Source: Kudoa neothunni | Taxonomy: Eukaryota; Cnidaria | Direction: 5' to 3' | DNA: 64,000 nucleotides | Assembly: GCA_964304625.1 (NCBI GenBank) | Contig: OZ199838.1 | Span: forward strand, 6,510,001-6,574,000 | Notes under the pieces: model-generated | What the model was told of the DNA's origin: nothing | Seen by the model: only the letters and a program-made list of their open reading frames with translations | Databases searched by the model: none | Program-made: the position numbers and the translations under genes | Part shown: one piece after another, positions 48,089-59,752 of the stretch | Position numbering within the stretch: position 1 is the stretch's first letter | Layout: each line of letters opens with the position of its first letter

Positions 48089-49342
48089 ATCTATAACAAT
48101 GTGACCCTTTTTTGTATTAATTTTTTTTGTTTTATTCGGCTAATAAAGTTCCATTTTCCTCCATATAACTCGATAGTCTTCACGGAGCGATCTAGTATAA
48201 TGTTTTCTACAGTTTAAGTTAATCTAATACTTATTATGAAGAATTTTCACTTTACTATCGGATATTACATAATCTTCTAGAATATCAACGTCAAAGAAGT
48301 TCAGTGAACCTGCAGAAAACACGTACTACATGCCCCCTTCACCTAATTTATTTCAACCCAAAAATGACGATAATTGAATGATGCACATACACATTGGTAT
48401 TTCATTCAATCACTCAATTGATGTGAAAACAGTGTACCATCGTGGCTACCCAAAATCATATTTTTCGTATATATAATGCTTATTTTGAGCTCCCTTATCG
48501 AAATTAGTACGAAAATAAAAAAATTACCATCAATGACAGTTTTTATTAACCACAATTTGTAATCAAAATTTCACCCACAAAATTAAATAATGTACTATAT
48601 AATTATATACTGAGTAAATATTTTCATACGGTTAGGAAAACTAATTAGCTAAAATGCTTTGACGATTTGTACCGTTAGAAAAATTTGACAAAAGATAATC
48701 TACCTAGTAAATAAACCTAAAGTAAACTTTAACCCATCTGATTGATTTTACGTTTAAATCGCACCAATCTATAATTAAAATAAAACTGAAGAAAATAAAA
48801 TTTTAAAATACACAACATTAATAGAAAATACGAATTTCCGAGAATAACGGACAGAATGACAAAAACGGCGACTCAACGACATCTTGCGAAAAGCTGAGCG
48901 AAAGTTAGCGACTAATTTCTTCAATTCTATTCCGACCATTAAATTTTAACCTCATGATTTTAGTGAGGTGGTATTTGGGAATAAATATTTTAAGTAACCA
49001 AATTCACAGAAATATCGATGAAATCATTAAAAGCTGAAACAAATAATAATAAATTGACTGCAAAATGTTTAATACAATAGAGTTGATTTGACTGAAGTTA
49101 ATTAAAATTTGATTTAATTAAATTATTTCGTTTAAGAATATTTATAACACATTCAATAAGACCCACGTGATAAGTCAAAACATTTCGGGGTTAAAATCTT
49201 CCACTTATTCCGCATTCGGTGTTTTTAGGCAATACAAGTGTAGGATGCATACCGTTTTATTGCAATCAAAAAATATACCATCAAGTAGGTTTATGTGGCA
49301 GTTTAACTTATTCAAAGTTGTTTAGTTGTTTATTTATACAAG
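48089..49342. other. Intergenic DNA upstream of EPRS
   Basis: AT-rich. It should contain the EPRS promoter and probably its first exon(s); a candidate coding piece with donor GTAGGT lies at about 49227-49284 but its frame could not be tied to the main exon. Confidence 0.4.
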
Positions 49343-52300
49343 GAATTGTATGGAGAGACAAATGATAGAGTTAAATTTGAGGCTTCCAGTAGATTTTGTT
49401 TAAAGCTGGAAAATGGATCTATTCTGGAAGGTTTGGATACTGTGTTGAGGTTTTTATCGAAAAATTTGTCAGAAGAACAGCGTATGAAGATACTTGGGTC
49501 ATCTTCTTCTAAAATGGATCTTTCAACTGAATCACAAGTATTAACTAATGTTTTATCAAAGTTTAATTTTTGTCAAATTATACAGATTGATTATTGGACC
49601 AACAAAATGTATGCGACACCAGCCAAAGTGAAGGATGTTATAGTGAATGAGATGTTGAAGCATTTTAAAGCTGAACGTCATTATTTCCTTGGTGATCAAC
49701 TGAGCTTGATTGATGTCTATTTGAGGATGGTAGTGCATGATAATCCAAAGTTGTTGAACGAAATGAAAAAAGTTGACAAAAAAGGACTGATAGATAAATG
49801 GTTACATAGTTGTTCCAGTAGTGATTTTATGAGAAAATTTATCGAAGCATCTAGCAAGAAAAACACTAATGGCGATGTGCAATCGAAAAAGTGCGCACTT
49901 CCGGACCTGCCAAATGCAATAAACGGCGGGGTGGTGACTAGGTTTCCTCCGGAAGCTTCTGGTTATCTACACATTGGTCACGCAAAAGCGGCTCTTCTAA
50001 ATCAATTGTACAAAGAAAAGTATAATGGAAAATTGGTGATGCGTTTTGATGATACCAACCCGTCGAAGGAAAATGAGTTATTTGAAAGAATTATTTTAGA
50101 AGATATCAAACTGTTGGGTCTCATGCCTGACCGATTTACCAGAACGTCTGATCACTTTGAGCGACTAATGGAATATGCAAAGCAGATGATTTTATCTGGT
50201 GATGCCTTTTGTGATGATACATCAGCGGAAGAAATGAAGAACCAGCGTCTCAATAAGCTCCCCTCAGAATGTCGGAATAATTCTCTCGAAACAAACTTAG
50301 AAATGTGGGACCAAATGGTCAAAGGGACTGACGCCGGTCAAAAATATTGTTTGCGTGCCAAGATCGATTATACCTCTCTTAACGGCTGTATGCGAGATCC
50401 CACCATCTACAGATGTAAGCAAGAACCTCATCTTATCACCAAAGATCGATTCAAATGTTATCCTACCTATGATTTTTCTTGTCCTATTGTGGACAGTGTC
50501 GAAAATGTCACTCACGCACTCAGAACATCGGAATATGTAGATCGTGACCAGCAATATTATTGGTTTATCGACAAGTTGAATCTACGTAAACCCACGATAT
50601 GTTCGTTTAGTCGTCTCAATTTGAAATACACTTTGATGTCCAAAAGAAAGCTCGCATGGTTGGTTGATAATGGAATAGTTGAGGGTTGGGATGACGCACG
50701 TCTTCCAACTGTTAGAGGCTTATTGCGCCGTGGTTTGGAGTTGGATGCTTTAAGAAGTTTCATCATTTCACAAGGTTTCTCAAAAAATGTCAATAACATG
50801 GATCCATCCACCGTTTGGGCGATGAACAAGCAAATTCTTGAATCTACTGCTCATAGGTTTACAGCTCTCAAATCAGATAGTTTAGTTGAGGCTGTTATCG
50901 ATAATTTTGATAGTTGTCAAATTGATCGTACTGCTCAATTTCCTCTTATCGCCTCAAATTCGGATTGTGGAGTTAAAACAGTGTTCTACAGTAACAATGT
51001 TTGGTTGGAAAAAGATGACGTCTCCTGTATGAAAGTAAACGATAGAATAACTCTGATCTCCTTGGGCAACGCCATAGTTAAAGAGATTAACGCAAGTGAC
51101 CAAACAAATAAACCAAAAATTCACTTAGAATTATGTCCTCAGGATAAATCCTATAAAGGGACACTAAAAGTTACCTGGTTACCCGTGGAATCATCTTCTG
51201 CTAGCATAACAAACGTGAAGTTGGAGATTGTTTACTATGGTAATATTCTGAAAAAGCCCTCCCTAAATGAATTTGTTAGCTTTGAGGATTCTGTTGAACG
51301 CGATTCCGAGTTGATTGTTCCAATGAGAGGTGAAAGTGCTTTAATGAATGTTCAAGTGGGTCAGAAAATTCAGATTCTACGTAAAGGATTTTTCATTTGT
51401 GATAGCATTGTGAAAAGTGGATCCGAGCCTATTCTACGTTTGTTTAACATTCCTGATGGTTCTAAAAGTTGTTTCGAGTCAACGACAACAACAACAACAG
51501 CTGAACCCACAAAGAAAGTAGAAACTGAGTCACCTAAATTGAACCCAAAAAATGGTAAGAGTGTGTCAGATGTTGATGAGAAAAACCTCGAAAAGCTTAT
51601 TATCGAGCAGGGTAACAAGGTGCGAACTCTAAAATCTGATAAAACCTCCTCACCAGATATCATTAAAGGCGAGGTTGAGAAACTGCTGAATTTGAAGAAA
51701 AGTTATGAGCAGAAAACCGGTAAACCTTATCAACCTAACAATGGCAGTATTGCCACCAACTCCAAAACATCTGATTCCAAACAATCGCTTAGTGAAGATC
51801 ACGCTGGTATTTACAATAAAATTACCGACCAAGGAAATAAGATCAGGCAGCTTAAGTCATCAAAAGCTGAAAAAGAAATCATTGACAAAGAAATTAAGCT
51901 ACTGCTAGCCATGAAAGAGAGCTTCAAGAAGGCCACAGGCTTAGAATATAAACCTCCAACTCAGGCGTCAAATCGTTCCACAAATAATTCTAATGTTAAA
52001 ACAGCTAAAAAAGATTCCAATTCTAAACCACCTAAAAAATCTTCTAATGAAACTACAGCAACACCAACAACTAAGAAAGTCACCAAACTTGGACTAGAAT
52101 TTAAAAAGGAAGATAATTTTAGCAAATGGTACTCAGAGTTGATAGTGAAAGGTGGTCTGATTGAATACTATGATATTGGTGGTTGTTATGTGTTACGACC
52201 TCAAGCTTATGGCATTTGGGAAATAATACGATCATTTATGGATAACGAGTTCAAAAAGCGCGGAGTCAAAAATTGTTATTTTCCCATGTTTGTTAGTAAG

Positions 52301-53808
52301 GCTGCTCTCAACAAAGAACAACAGCATATTGAAGATTTCTCCCCCGGAAGTATCTTATTTTTAGTTACTACTCCACTATAATTTGTGTAATCCTTTGGTG
52401 TAGGTTGCATGGGTGACCAAATCGGGAAGTTCAGATTTGCAAGAACCAATTGCTATCCGTCCCACATCAGAAACAGTAATGTATCCTGCTTACGCTAAAT
52501 GGATTCAATCTCACCGTGATTTGCCGCTCAAATTGAATCAATGGTGTAATGTGGTCAGGTGGGAATTCAAACATCCAACACCATTCCTACGATCCAGAGA
52601 ATTTCTATGGCAAGAAGGTCACACAGCTTTTGCCACAAAAGATGAAGCTGTGGCCGAGGTTTACGATATGCTTGACATATACAAACGAACCTACGAAGAG
52701 TTGTTAGCTGTACCGGTCATAAAAGGTCGAAAAACCGAAAAAGAAAAGTTTCCTGGTGGCGATTTTACAACAACTGTCGAAGCATACATACCAAACAGTG
52801 GTAGAGGAATTCAAGCTGCAACTTCACATTATCTTGGTCAAAATTTCTCCAAAATGTTCGAAATTATGTTCGAAGATACTTCCAACAACAAGGTTTATGC
52901 TTATCAAAATTCGTGGGGTTTCACTACGAGATCCATCGGTGTCTCTATTATGATCCATAGTGACAATAATGGTCTTGTGTTGCCTCCTCGAGTTGCAGAT
53001 ATTCAAGTTGCTATTATTCCTTGTGGTATAACATCGACTCTGGAAATCGCAAAAAGAGAACAACTTATTAGCTATTGCAACCGGCTAAACCAACAACTCA
53101 CTGGGAAAAATATCAGATCCATATTAGACACTAGAGATAATTTGTCCCCTGGATGGAAATTCAACCATTACGAGTTGAAAGGAACACCATTACGAGTTGA
53201 AATCGGTCCCAAAGAAATGGAAACTTCTAAGTTTGTTCTATGTAGAAGAGATACACTCGAGAAAGTTATTCATACGTTTAAACGTTTTTGTTTGACGCTT
53301 TTTGTTAGAATGTGTTTTCTGATGCAAATGCTTTTGGTCAGGTTTGTGAGGATATGTTAGAAACAATACAAAATAGTTTGCTTGAAAAAGCGCGCGTTAA
53401 ATTAAACTGCAACATCGTTGTTGTTGAACAATGGGATGGTTTTATGACTAATCTCAACAAAGGAAAAGTGATTTTTTTTTCTTGGTGTTTAGTATATGTC
53501 ATTCATAGTTACTTTTAACACCTTTCTGTTTGGATTCCACTTGCGAGACACAAATCAAAGAAAATAGTTCAAAGTAACTTTGATTTTTATTGTGAGGTTG
53601 TTCCTATGAATAATTGCGGTTTTTTAGAGAGGATGCAACAGCTAAGGATGGTGATTCTTCCGACAATGCTGTTGCCGCAACCATGGGTGCCAAAAGCTTG
53701 TGTATTCCTTTCGATCAGCCCAAGCCACTTGAATCTAATACCAAATGCATCAATCCCGGTTGCTCTAAGCGTGCCATCTCTTATGTTCTTTTTGGACGTA
53801 GTTATTAA
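49343..53808 (+). CDS. EPRS1: Bifunctional glutamyl/prolyl-tRNA synthetase (EPRS)
   Basis: Cytosolic enzyme charging tRNA-Glu and tRNA-Pro; in animals a member of the multi-synthetase complex. The long first exon seen (acceptor at 49341-49342) begins [16 protein letters not shown], so the true start lies in an upstream exon. Domains in order: a GST-like region (to about residue 180); the GluRS core with [20 protein letters not shown] (HIGH, about residue 206), [12 protein letters not shown] and the KMSKS-like [11 protein letters not shown] (about 430); an anticodon-binding barrel; two WHEP repeats (about 745-797 and 820-870); and ProRS from about residue 915 ([19 protein letters not shown]). 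Its class II motifs are [32 protein letters not shown]-like [20 protein letters not shown] and the zinc region [15 protein letters not shown], ending VLFGRSY-stop. Introns were seen near 52350-52404, 53268-53312, 53468-53520 and 53577-53630. An extra C in CCCCC (52341-52345) shifts frame at FSPE|VAWVT. The family tail tyrosine is conserved. Confidence 0.93.
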
Positions 53809-54444
53809 ACTCTTGACTTCTCGTTTGTCTTACCGCTTAGAGTTATCGTTGACTATTTCTTTTCTATTTTAATGAGATTTTATAGCATTATAATTAAGAA
53901 TGAAAATATATTAATTAAATATTTTTATTACGAAGTTTTATAGTTTATTTCCTAAATTGAGTAAATTAATAATTAAAATCACTTTCTGACATTAATCACA
54001 TAATGCTTACATCAACGTAGTTTTAATGACTTGGATTCAGCTTCATTTTTCATTAATAAAATTGAATTTTAAAAAATAGCGTTTACAGAAATAGGCGAAT
54101 GAGATAAACATGGATTAGTTATTTCAGAAAAAGTTCCCCCGAATATCTGTAACATTAAGGTGTATCATTCACGACTTTCTATATACTAGGAAGGCCAACG
54201 AATCTATCTCTAATGAGAGGGGATATGGAAGGTTGTTAGTTTTGATCACAATATCGGACGAAAATAGGTGCGTAATAAGTAATATTTTAATTGCTATTAA
54301 ATACGACTAACGATAATGGTGATAATATGAGTACAATCACATAGATGCTAAAAAGCAAAAACACAATTTTCTAACTAAGTCTACTGTTGACGAGTTAATT
54401 CCTCGTACGAACTAAAGGGTAAAGAGGCAAAAATGCTACCAACT
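53809..54444. other. Intergenic DNA between convergent EPRS and the Merlin-derived gene
   Basis: Holds the 3' ends of both genes. No element ends recognised. Confidence 0.4.
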
Positions 54445-55548
54445 CTATATTTGGTTCTCATTAAGCGTGAATAAATATCGATTTGGCACATTGCAGAACT
54501 GCGACTGATATTCAATAAGGAAATCTTCAAATAAGGTTCTAGGTAAGGGTCGTTTGGCTGCACTTTTAAATCTAAACATAACGTGTTCGATGTAGGTGTA
54601 GAGTTGATGTTTCAGGTAGTGCTAAATTACATTTAAATTACTATCCGAAGTAAATTATGTGATTTACATCCATATTGGTATTTTTAGATATGTATTGAGT
54701 GATAAATTCTCCTAATAAAATGATGTCCTTGGTGGTGAGAGAACCAAATGTCCTGCACGGAGACCTTTTGCTGGTTCCATATTTTATTTTTTCGTACTGT
54801 GTATGATTATATTTTATGTGATCATCAATGTGAATAATAGTGCCGGGTAAAGTGAAACGGTAGATATTAGCAAGAACATTTTCAACCTCATCTCTGTGAA
54901 GTATGCTTAAATGAACCAGGGGTTTCACCTGATAGGAATCTAATAGGCAGAGTAAAAAACAGTTAACTATTTCAAATTTTTCTTCCTTTTCATCATTTAT
55001 TATCTAAAACACATTATAATCTACATGGTAGAGAAACTAATGATATAACCGGCATGTAATAACCAACAGGCAAAATTTTGACAATAACGATTTCATCACT
55101 GCCTCCTAGTATTATAGGGTCTCGAATAAGTGCCCGATGACAAACCTGATTCACTGTTCCCATCACTTCTTCTCCGATCAAATTATTTATCCTTAGGTAT
55201 TCAACACATTTGGACATATCGGAGCCTATCGCCCAGAAATAAACAAGGCTGATAAATAATTTCAAAGGAACAGCATTGTCTTCGAATGGAGAATTTATAC
55301 GTATGGATGAAGCGTGATCACGATTACAATTCCAAGAAAAGTGGTCGCTAAAATAGTCATTTTGACATAATAACAATGTTCTGCAAGAGCATCTAAGAAA
55401 ATGTAAACATTGAACTAAATATTTAAAAATACCTGGCACATTTTTTAGGAGTCTCTAGTAAGTTGACAGCCAAAAGAAAGTAAATTATATCCTTGTTGTT
55501 GATAAATATATTTTCCTTGTCGCGTAATATGCAACCAAATGATGACAT
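54445..55548 (-). CDS. Merlin/IS1595-like transposase-derived host gene, four exons, frame intact
   Basis: Exons 55433-55548, 55068-55392, 54668-55003 and 54445-54621 on the minus strand, joined by GT-AG introns of 40, 64 and 46 nt. The total is 954 nt, giving 317 residues with no frame break. It starts MSSFGCILRDKENIFINNKD. It keeps the IS1595/Merlin architecture: a zinc-ribbon-like start (CARCSCRTLLLCQND), FSWNCNRDHASSIRINSPFE, LKLFISLVYFWAIGS, then IILGGSDEIVIVKILP, where transposases have IVEIDES, so the first catalytic Asp is replaced. PGTIIHIDDHIKYN keeps the second Asp and YTYIEHVMFRFKSAAKR keeps the Glu. It ends LPRTLFEDFLIEYQSQF ... LNENQI-stop at 54445-54447. No terminal inverted repeats or target duplications were found. 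Introns, an unbroken frame and loss of one catalytic residue argue for domestication; a gene-like relic of an old element is the alternative. Confidence 0.65.
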
Positions 55549-57571
55549 TAGCTAGTAGTTGTCAATCTAAAGATTTAAAAATTTAAATCTAAGGGGCGCA
55601 ATAGTTTAAATTCAATAACTCAATAAAAATCCAACCAACACCTGTTCAGTCATAGGGACGGCAAAGCAATGCTTAGCAACTAGTTATAAGAAAGAGACAT
55701 ATATGATTTATCTATATTTGGAATAAAATTGAGAATTTTGATAACCTTCATTTTGAATAAAATTAAATAAAAATCCTATAATTATCTTAACCTATGTAAT
55801 GAATTGAGAAAGAAAAATTATTGCATACGTTGGAGAATGAACCATAATGATTTTCTTAAATTAGCGCATGATAATTTGTCACATATATTTCATTTCCCTT
55901 ATAAAGTTCAGTGGCCCCCCTCTTTTTAACAAAATTTAACCCAATACTTGTTAAATTACAGGGATATTCTATATAACACAATTAACGCTACGAAAGGTAT
56001 ATAATAGATCATATGTAATTATATTTACAAAAATCAAACATGAACTTTTATTCTATACATGGTATTTATAAAATGTTTCAAAAAATAACGTAAATGCTCA
56101 GTGAGTCCTTTTTGGTCCAAGTATAAATTGATTGAATGAAGTCATTTAATTATTGTAAAGTATTGTTTTATAGTTTATTCAATTAAAGAGGATAACAAAT
56201 ATTTTTTATTTTAATTTTGGGAATACATGAATGTAAAATATCCGTAGAGAGTGGGTTTCTTAATATTTAGCTATTCCTGAATTTTTTAATTCTTTGTTTT
56301 AAATTGAGATTTTTTGGAACGCAACCGGAATTTTAATATATTAAAGATACATTGTTCAAATCATAATACACCAAATTGATAATGAGGTTTGAATAAGCAC
56401 GATGTAATGATTGATCTTTTTTGGAAATTGTAAAATATATAAAATAAATTAAACAATAGCGACAGATAATTGGTGCTTTACAACAAATTAAAAAATTTCG
56501 ATTTCGTTTTTAAGATTCCGTTAAGGGTGGGCATGGTGAATATGTTAAAATGTTTTACAGTTGCAGATTGGATACCTCTTCTGGGGATATTGCGGAAGTA
56601 TTATATTTTACACAATCTTTCTGTTATATTATCTAATTTTTTTCTGTTTCATTTCATTAACAATTTCCCCCAACAAATATGTCAAGAATATTTGGTTAAA
56701 ACGCCACTCAAGTGATTAACATTATAAAAAAATATGAACTTTAATGTATTAATCAAATCTAAATATTTTAATAAATTAATAACAAAAATATTATACAACT
56801 ACTTTACATTCAACTAATCAACTTGTATCGCTTTTAAAAAATGCATAAGACTGATCCCTGACTGTGATATTTTTTCATTTATCTACGGAATTGAAAGCTC
56901 ATAATAAACCCAAAAATAAAAAAATTTTGTTGTAAAAAATTCTGAAATGTATAATATCGACGGTAATAATAAAAAGATGGATAAATGATTGTTTGAAGAG
57001 AAAAATAATCTATAAATCTTAGTGGATTCCTTAAATTCACCAATGTAAATGATATTTAGATCCTTCAATAAGATTAAGATGTGATAAAAATATTTACATC
57101 TCATCTATAAACAAAATAAATACCTCAATCGTTATATCTTATCCATACGATTCATTGGAAATATCTAGAGAATAAACCATTTGAACATTTCAATTTAAAT
57201 GAATGAATTTTTGTCACACATTACCATTTAATGAGATATCGTTGTTTAGGGGTACAACATAGTGGCTGAAAAAAAGGGATTAACTAACCTTAAAGATTTA
57301 AAATAAACTGAAGAAATTTAATTAAATATTAAAAATACATACATTAAATAATCAAATTATTTATTTAAGTTATATCGATTAAAAAAGTGGATTTGAAAAT
57401 GTTTTTATTTATTTGAATCAAATTGAATCGAAGAAATTTACATTATATACTGTAGTGTGGAATTATGGTGTACTGGCAATCATTATATAACTCGATTTAG
57501 AATAACAAATAGTTTATTCGTCTATTATCTGATAAGTCATGATGTAACATTATATTCAACTTATAAATTAA
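55549..57571. other. AT-rich intergenic DNA
   Basis: About 2 kb with no convincing gene. Short open stretches (for example 56470-56715) show no domain and typical AT-rich composition. Confidence 0.4.
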
Positions 57572-57897
57572 CCCATTCGGTCCCATTGTTCGCTGTAGTG
57601 AACAAACCATTATTATGGCTACCACGTATTGAACGTATTTATATAGAAAACCAAAAGTAACTTAAACTGAAGATTTTAGTATTAAGATTGTTAATATTTT
57701 TACTTTATATCATATTTAAGAATGGAAAATTTTGTATTGAACAATACTTTTTACTAAATACGGATTAAAAAATTGCAATCTTATTCTGTCGATAAAAGTA
57801 TGTTTCATTTTATAAATAAAACAAATAAATATATATTGTAGATAATTATGGTTAGTTTATTTTATCAAATATTCACATTGATACAATTAGTAAACAA

Positions 57898-59706
57898 ATG
57901 CACACAGCTTTAAAAGCATGTGTTCACTACGATGAACAACGGGCTCCAACGGAACTAAAATTTCGGATTATAATGGATCACGATTTCAGAGCAACAAGGT
58001 CAAACAGTCGAAAAATACAAGTGGAAGTTATAGTTCTTCCAGATTCTGTTATTTCAGATCTTGATGTGTATTCTGATGATGAATTTGATCCAATAAAAAC
58101 CGAAAATGTTGAGGAATTCTCTACTAACTCGTCAGATGAATCGGCTACTGTGGAAGAAGAAACAGTTGTCAAATGGATTAATGAAGGGCCCTGGATTAAA
58201 CGACCTGAAAATGTAACCACAGATGAAAATTTTGAAGAACTTGACGGTTTTCATGAACCAATAGACTACTTTAATTTCTTCTTTGGCAATGAACTAATGG
58301 AACTAATAGTATCGCAATCAAATATCTATTCCACTCAATTTGGATCGACTTTCCGTACACATGTTGAAGAAATTCAAAAGTTCATCGGCGTTCTTATTTT
58401 GATGGGCATCGTTAGGATGCCTCGTTACCGCTGCTATTGGAGTAAATTCCTGAATTATCCCCCTGTTTCAAATACTTTCTCCAGAATTCGTTTCCAGCAA
58501 ATCCTCAAATTTTTACATTTTAGTAATAACGAAGCTCTTATAACAAATCAAAACTCACCCACTTTCGATCGTTTCGCGAAAATTAGACCTTTTCTTGAGC
58601 ACCTCAGGATGGCATGCTTAAAAATAACCACAGAAGTACACAATTCAATTGACGACGAGAAAATAATTCCTTTTCAAGGAAAATGGAAGGCAAGGCAATA
58701 CCTCCCGGAGAAACCTTCAAAGTGGGGCTTCCTAATTTTCGATTGATGCGATGTTAGTGGCATCGTGTATGACTTTCACATTTATGATGGAAAAACACCC
58801 ACGGTTGCGCAAAGATATGGTCTAAACTCAGGAGACTTCGTTGTTAAACTATCCGAAACTCTTCCAACTTCAAATACATATTTCCTCTATTTTTGACAAC
58901 TACTTTACTCCTGCCTCACTACAAGTGTTTTTAAAAACCCAAAATATTTACTCAGTTGGTACAATTCGAAGAAATAGAATAAAAAATTTCTCTTCAACTC
59001 CCGCAAAGATATTCGAGAAAAATGGTCATGGAGTGTATGAAAGAGCGCAAGATCTTCATCAAGGTATTGTGTTATCTCAATGGTGTGATGGCTTAGTAGT
59101 TATATTTCCCCCAACGTATTCTTCTTTGGAACTCAGTCTCAGGGTAAGGAGATTTGATAAACGTCTCAAACGAATAGTTAATGTTGAGTGTCCTAATGTT
59201 GTTTCTGAATACAACAAAAACATGGGGGTGTCGATCTATCAGATATGCCGACGGCATTGTATATATTAGAGCATAAATCTTTAGCGTTTTACATGAAAAT
59301 TTTCATTTGGGGTCTAAATACAAGCCATTATTAATTCATGGCTGCTATATCACAGAAACTACGTCGTACGAAAGACGCCCGGAAAGGAAATGAAAGACTT
59401 GTTATCATTTACAGAATCCATATGCGAATCACTCATCTGTTATAAAAACGGGTAGTAATATCAAAGCGAGGTCGACCAAGTCTGGATGTGTGTGAAGATT
59501 ATGATGTCATTTATTGCCAAAAACGTCAAAAAAATAATGTACTATCAGATTCTATTAGATTTGACAATGTTGGTCATTACCCTACGATGAATGAATAAAA
59601 AAATAGGTGCCGTCTATGTAAAAGGAACTCACAGTTCGCATGTGTAAAATGTATGCAACTTGTTGCATTGTTAAAGGAAGGAACTGGTTTTATGATTTCC
59701 ATGTAA
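57898..59706 (+). pseudogene. piggyBac transposase of element 2
   Basis: The probable start is ATG 57973 (MDHDFRATRSNSRKIQ). An acidic leader is followed by FHEPIDYFNFFFGNELMELI and GVLILMGIVRMPRYRCYWS, then the catalytic segment with DDEKIIPFQGKWKARQYLPE (first Asp). After a stop at 58744-58746 come CDVSGIVYDFHIYDGKTP and, in another frame from about 58880, FDNYFTPASLQVFLK (second Asp) and SVGTIRRNRIKNF. NKNMGGVDLSDMP (third Asp) and the C-terminal zinc finger CRLCKRNSQFACVKC lie in further frames. About five breaks are present. The family differs from elements 1 and 3. Confidence 0.85.
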
Positions 59707-59752
59707 AATAAACTAATTAGTTATTAATAAAATTTATTTTTTTCTCATTTAA

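Noticed and set aside
50297-50829. Two minus-strand open frames in EPRS
   Set aside because: Antisense shadows of the GluRS catalytic exon.
56470-56715. 81-codon open frame
   Set aside because: AT-driven composition, no domain, no splice context, isolated in intergenic DNA.
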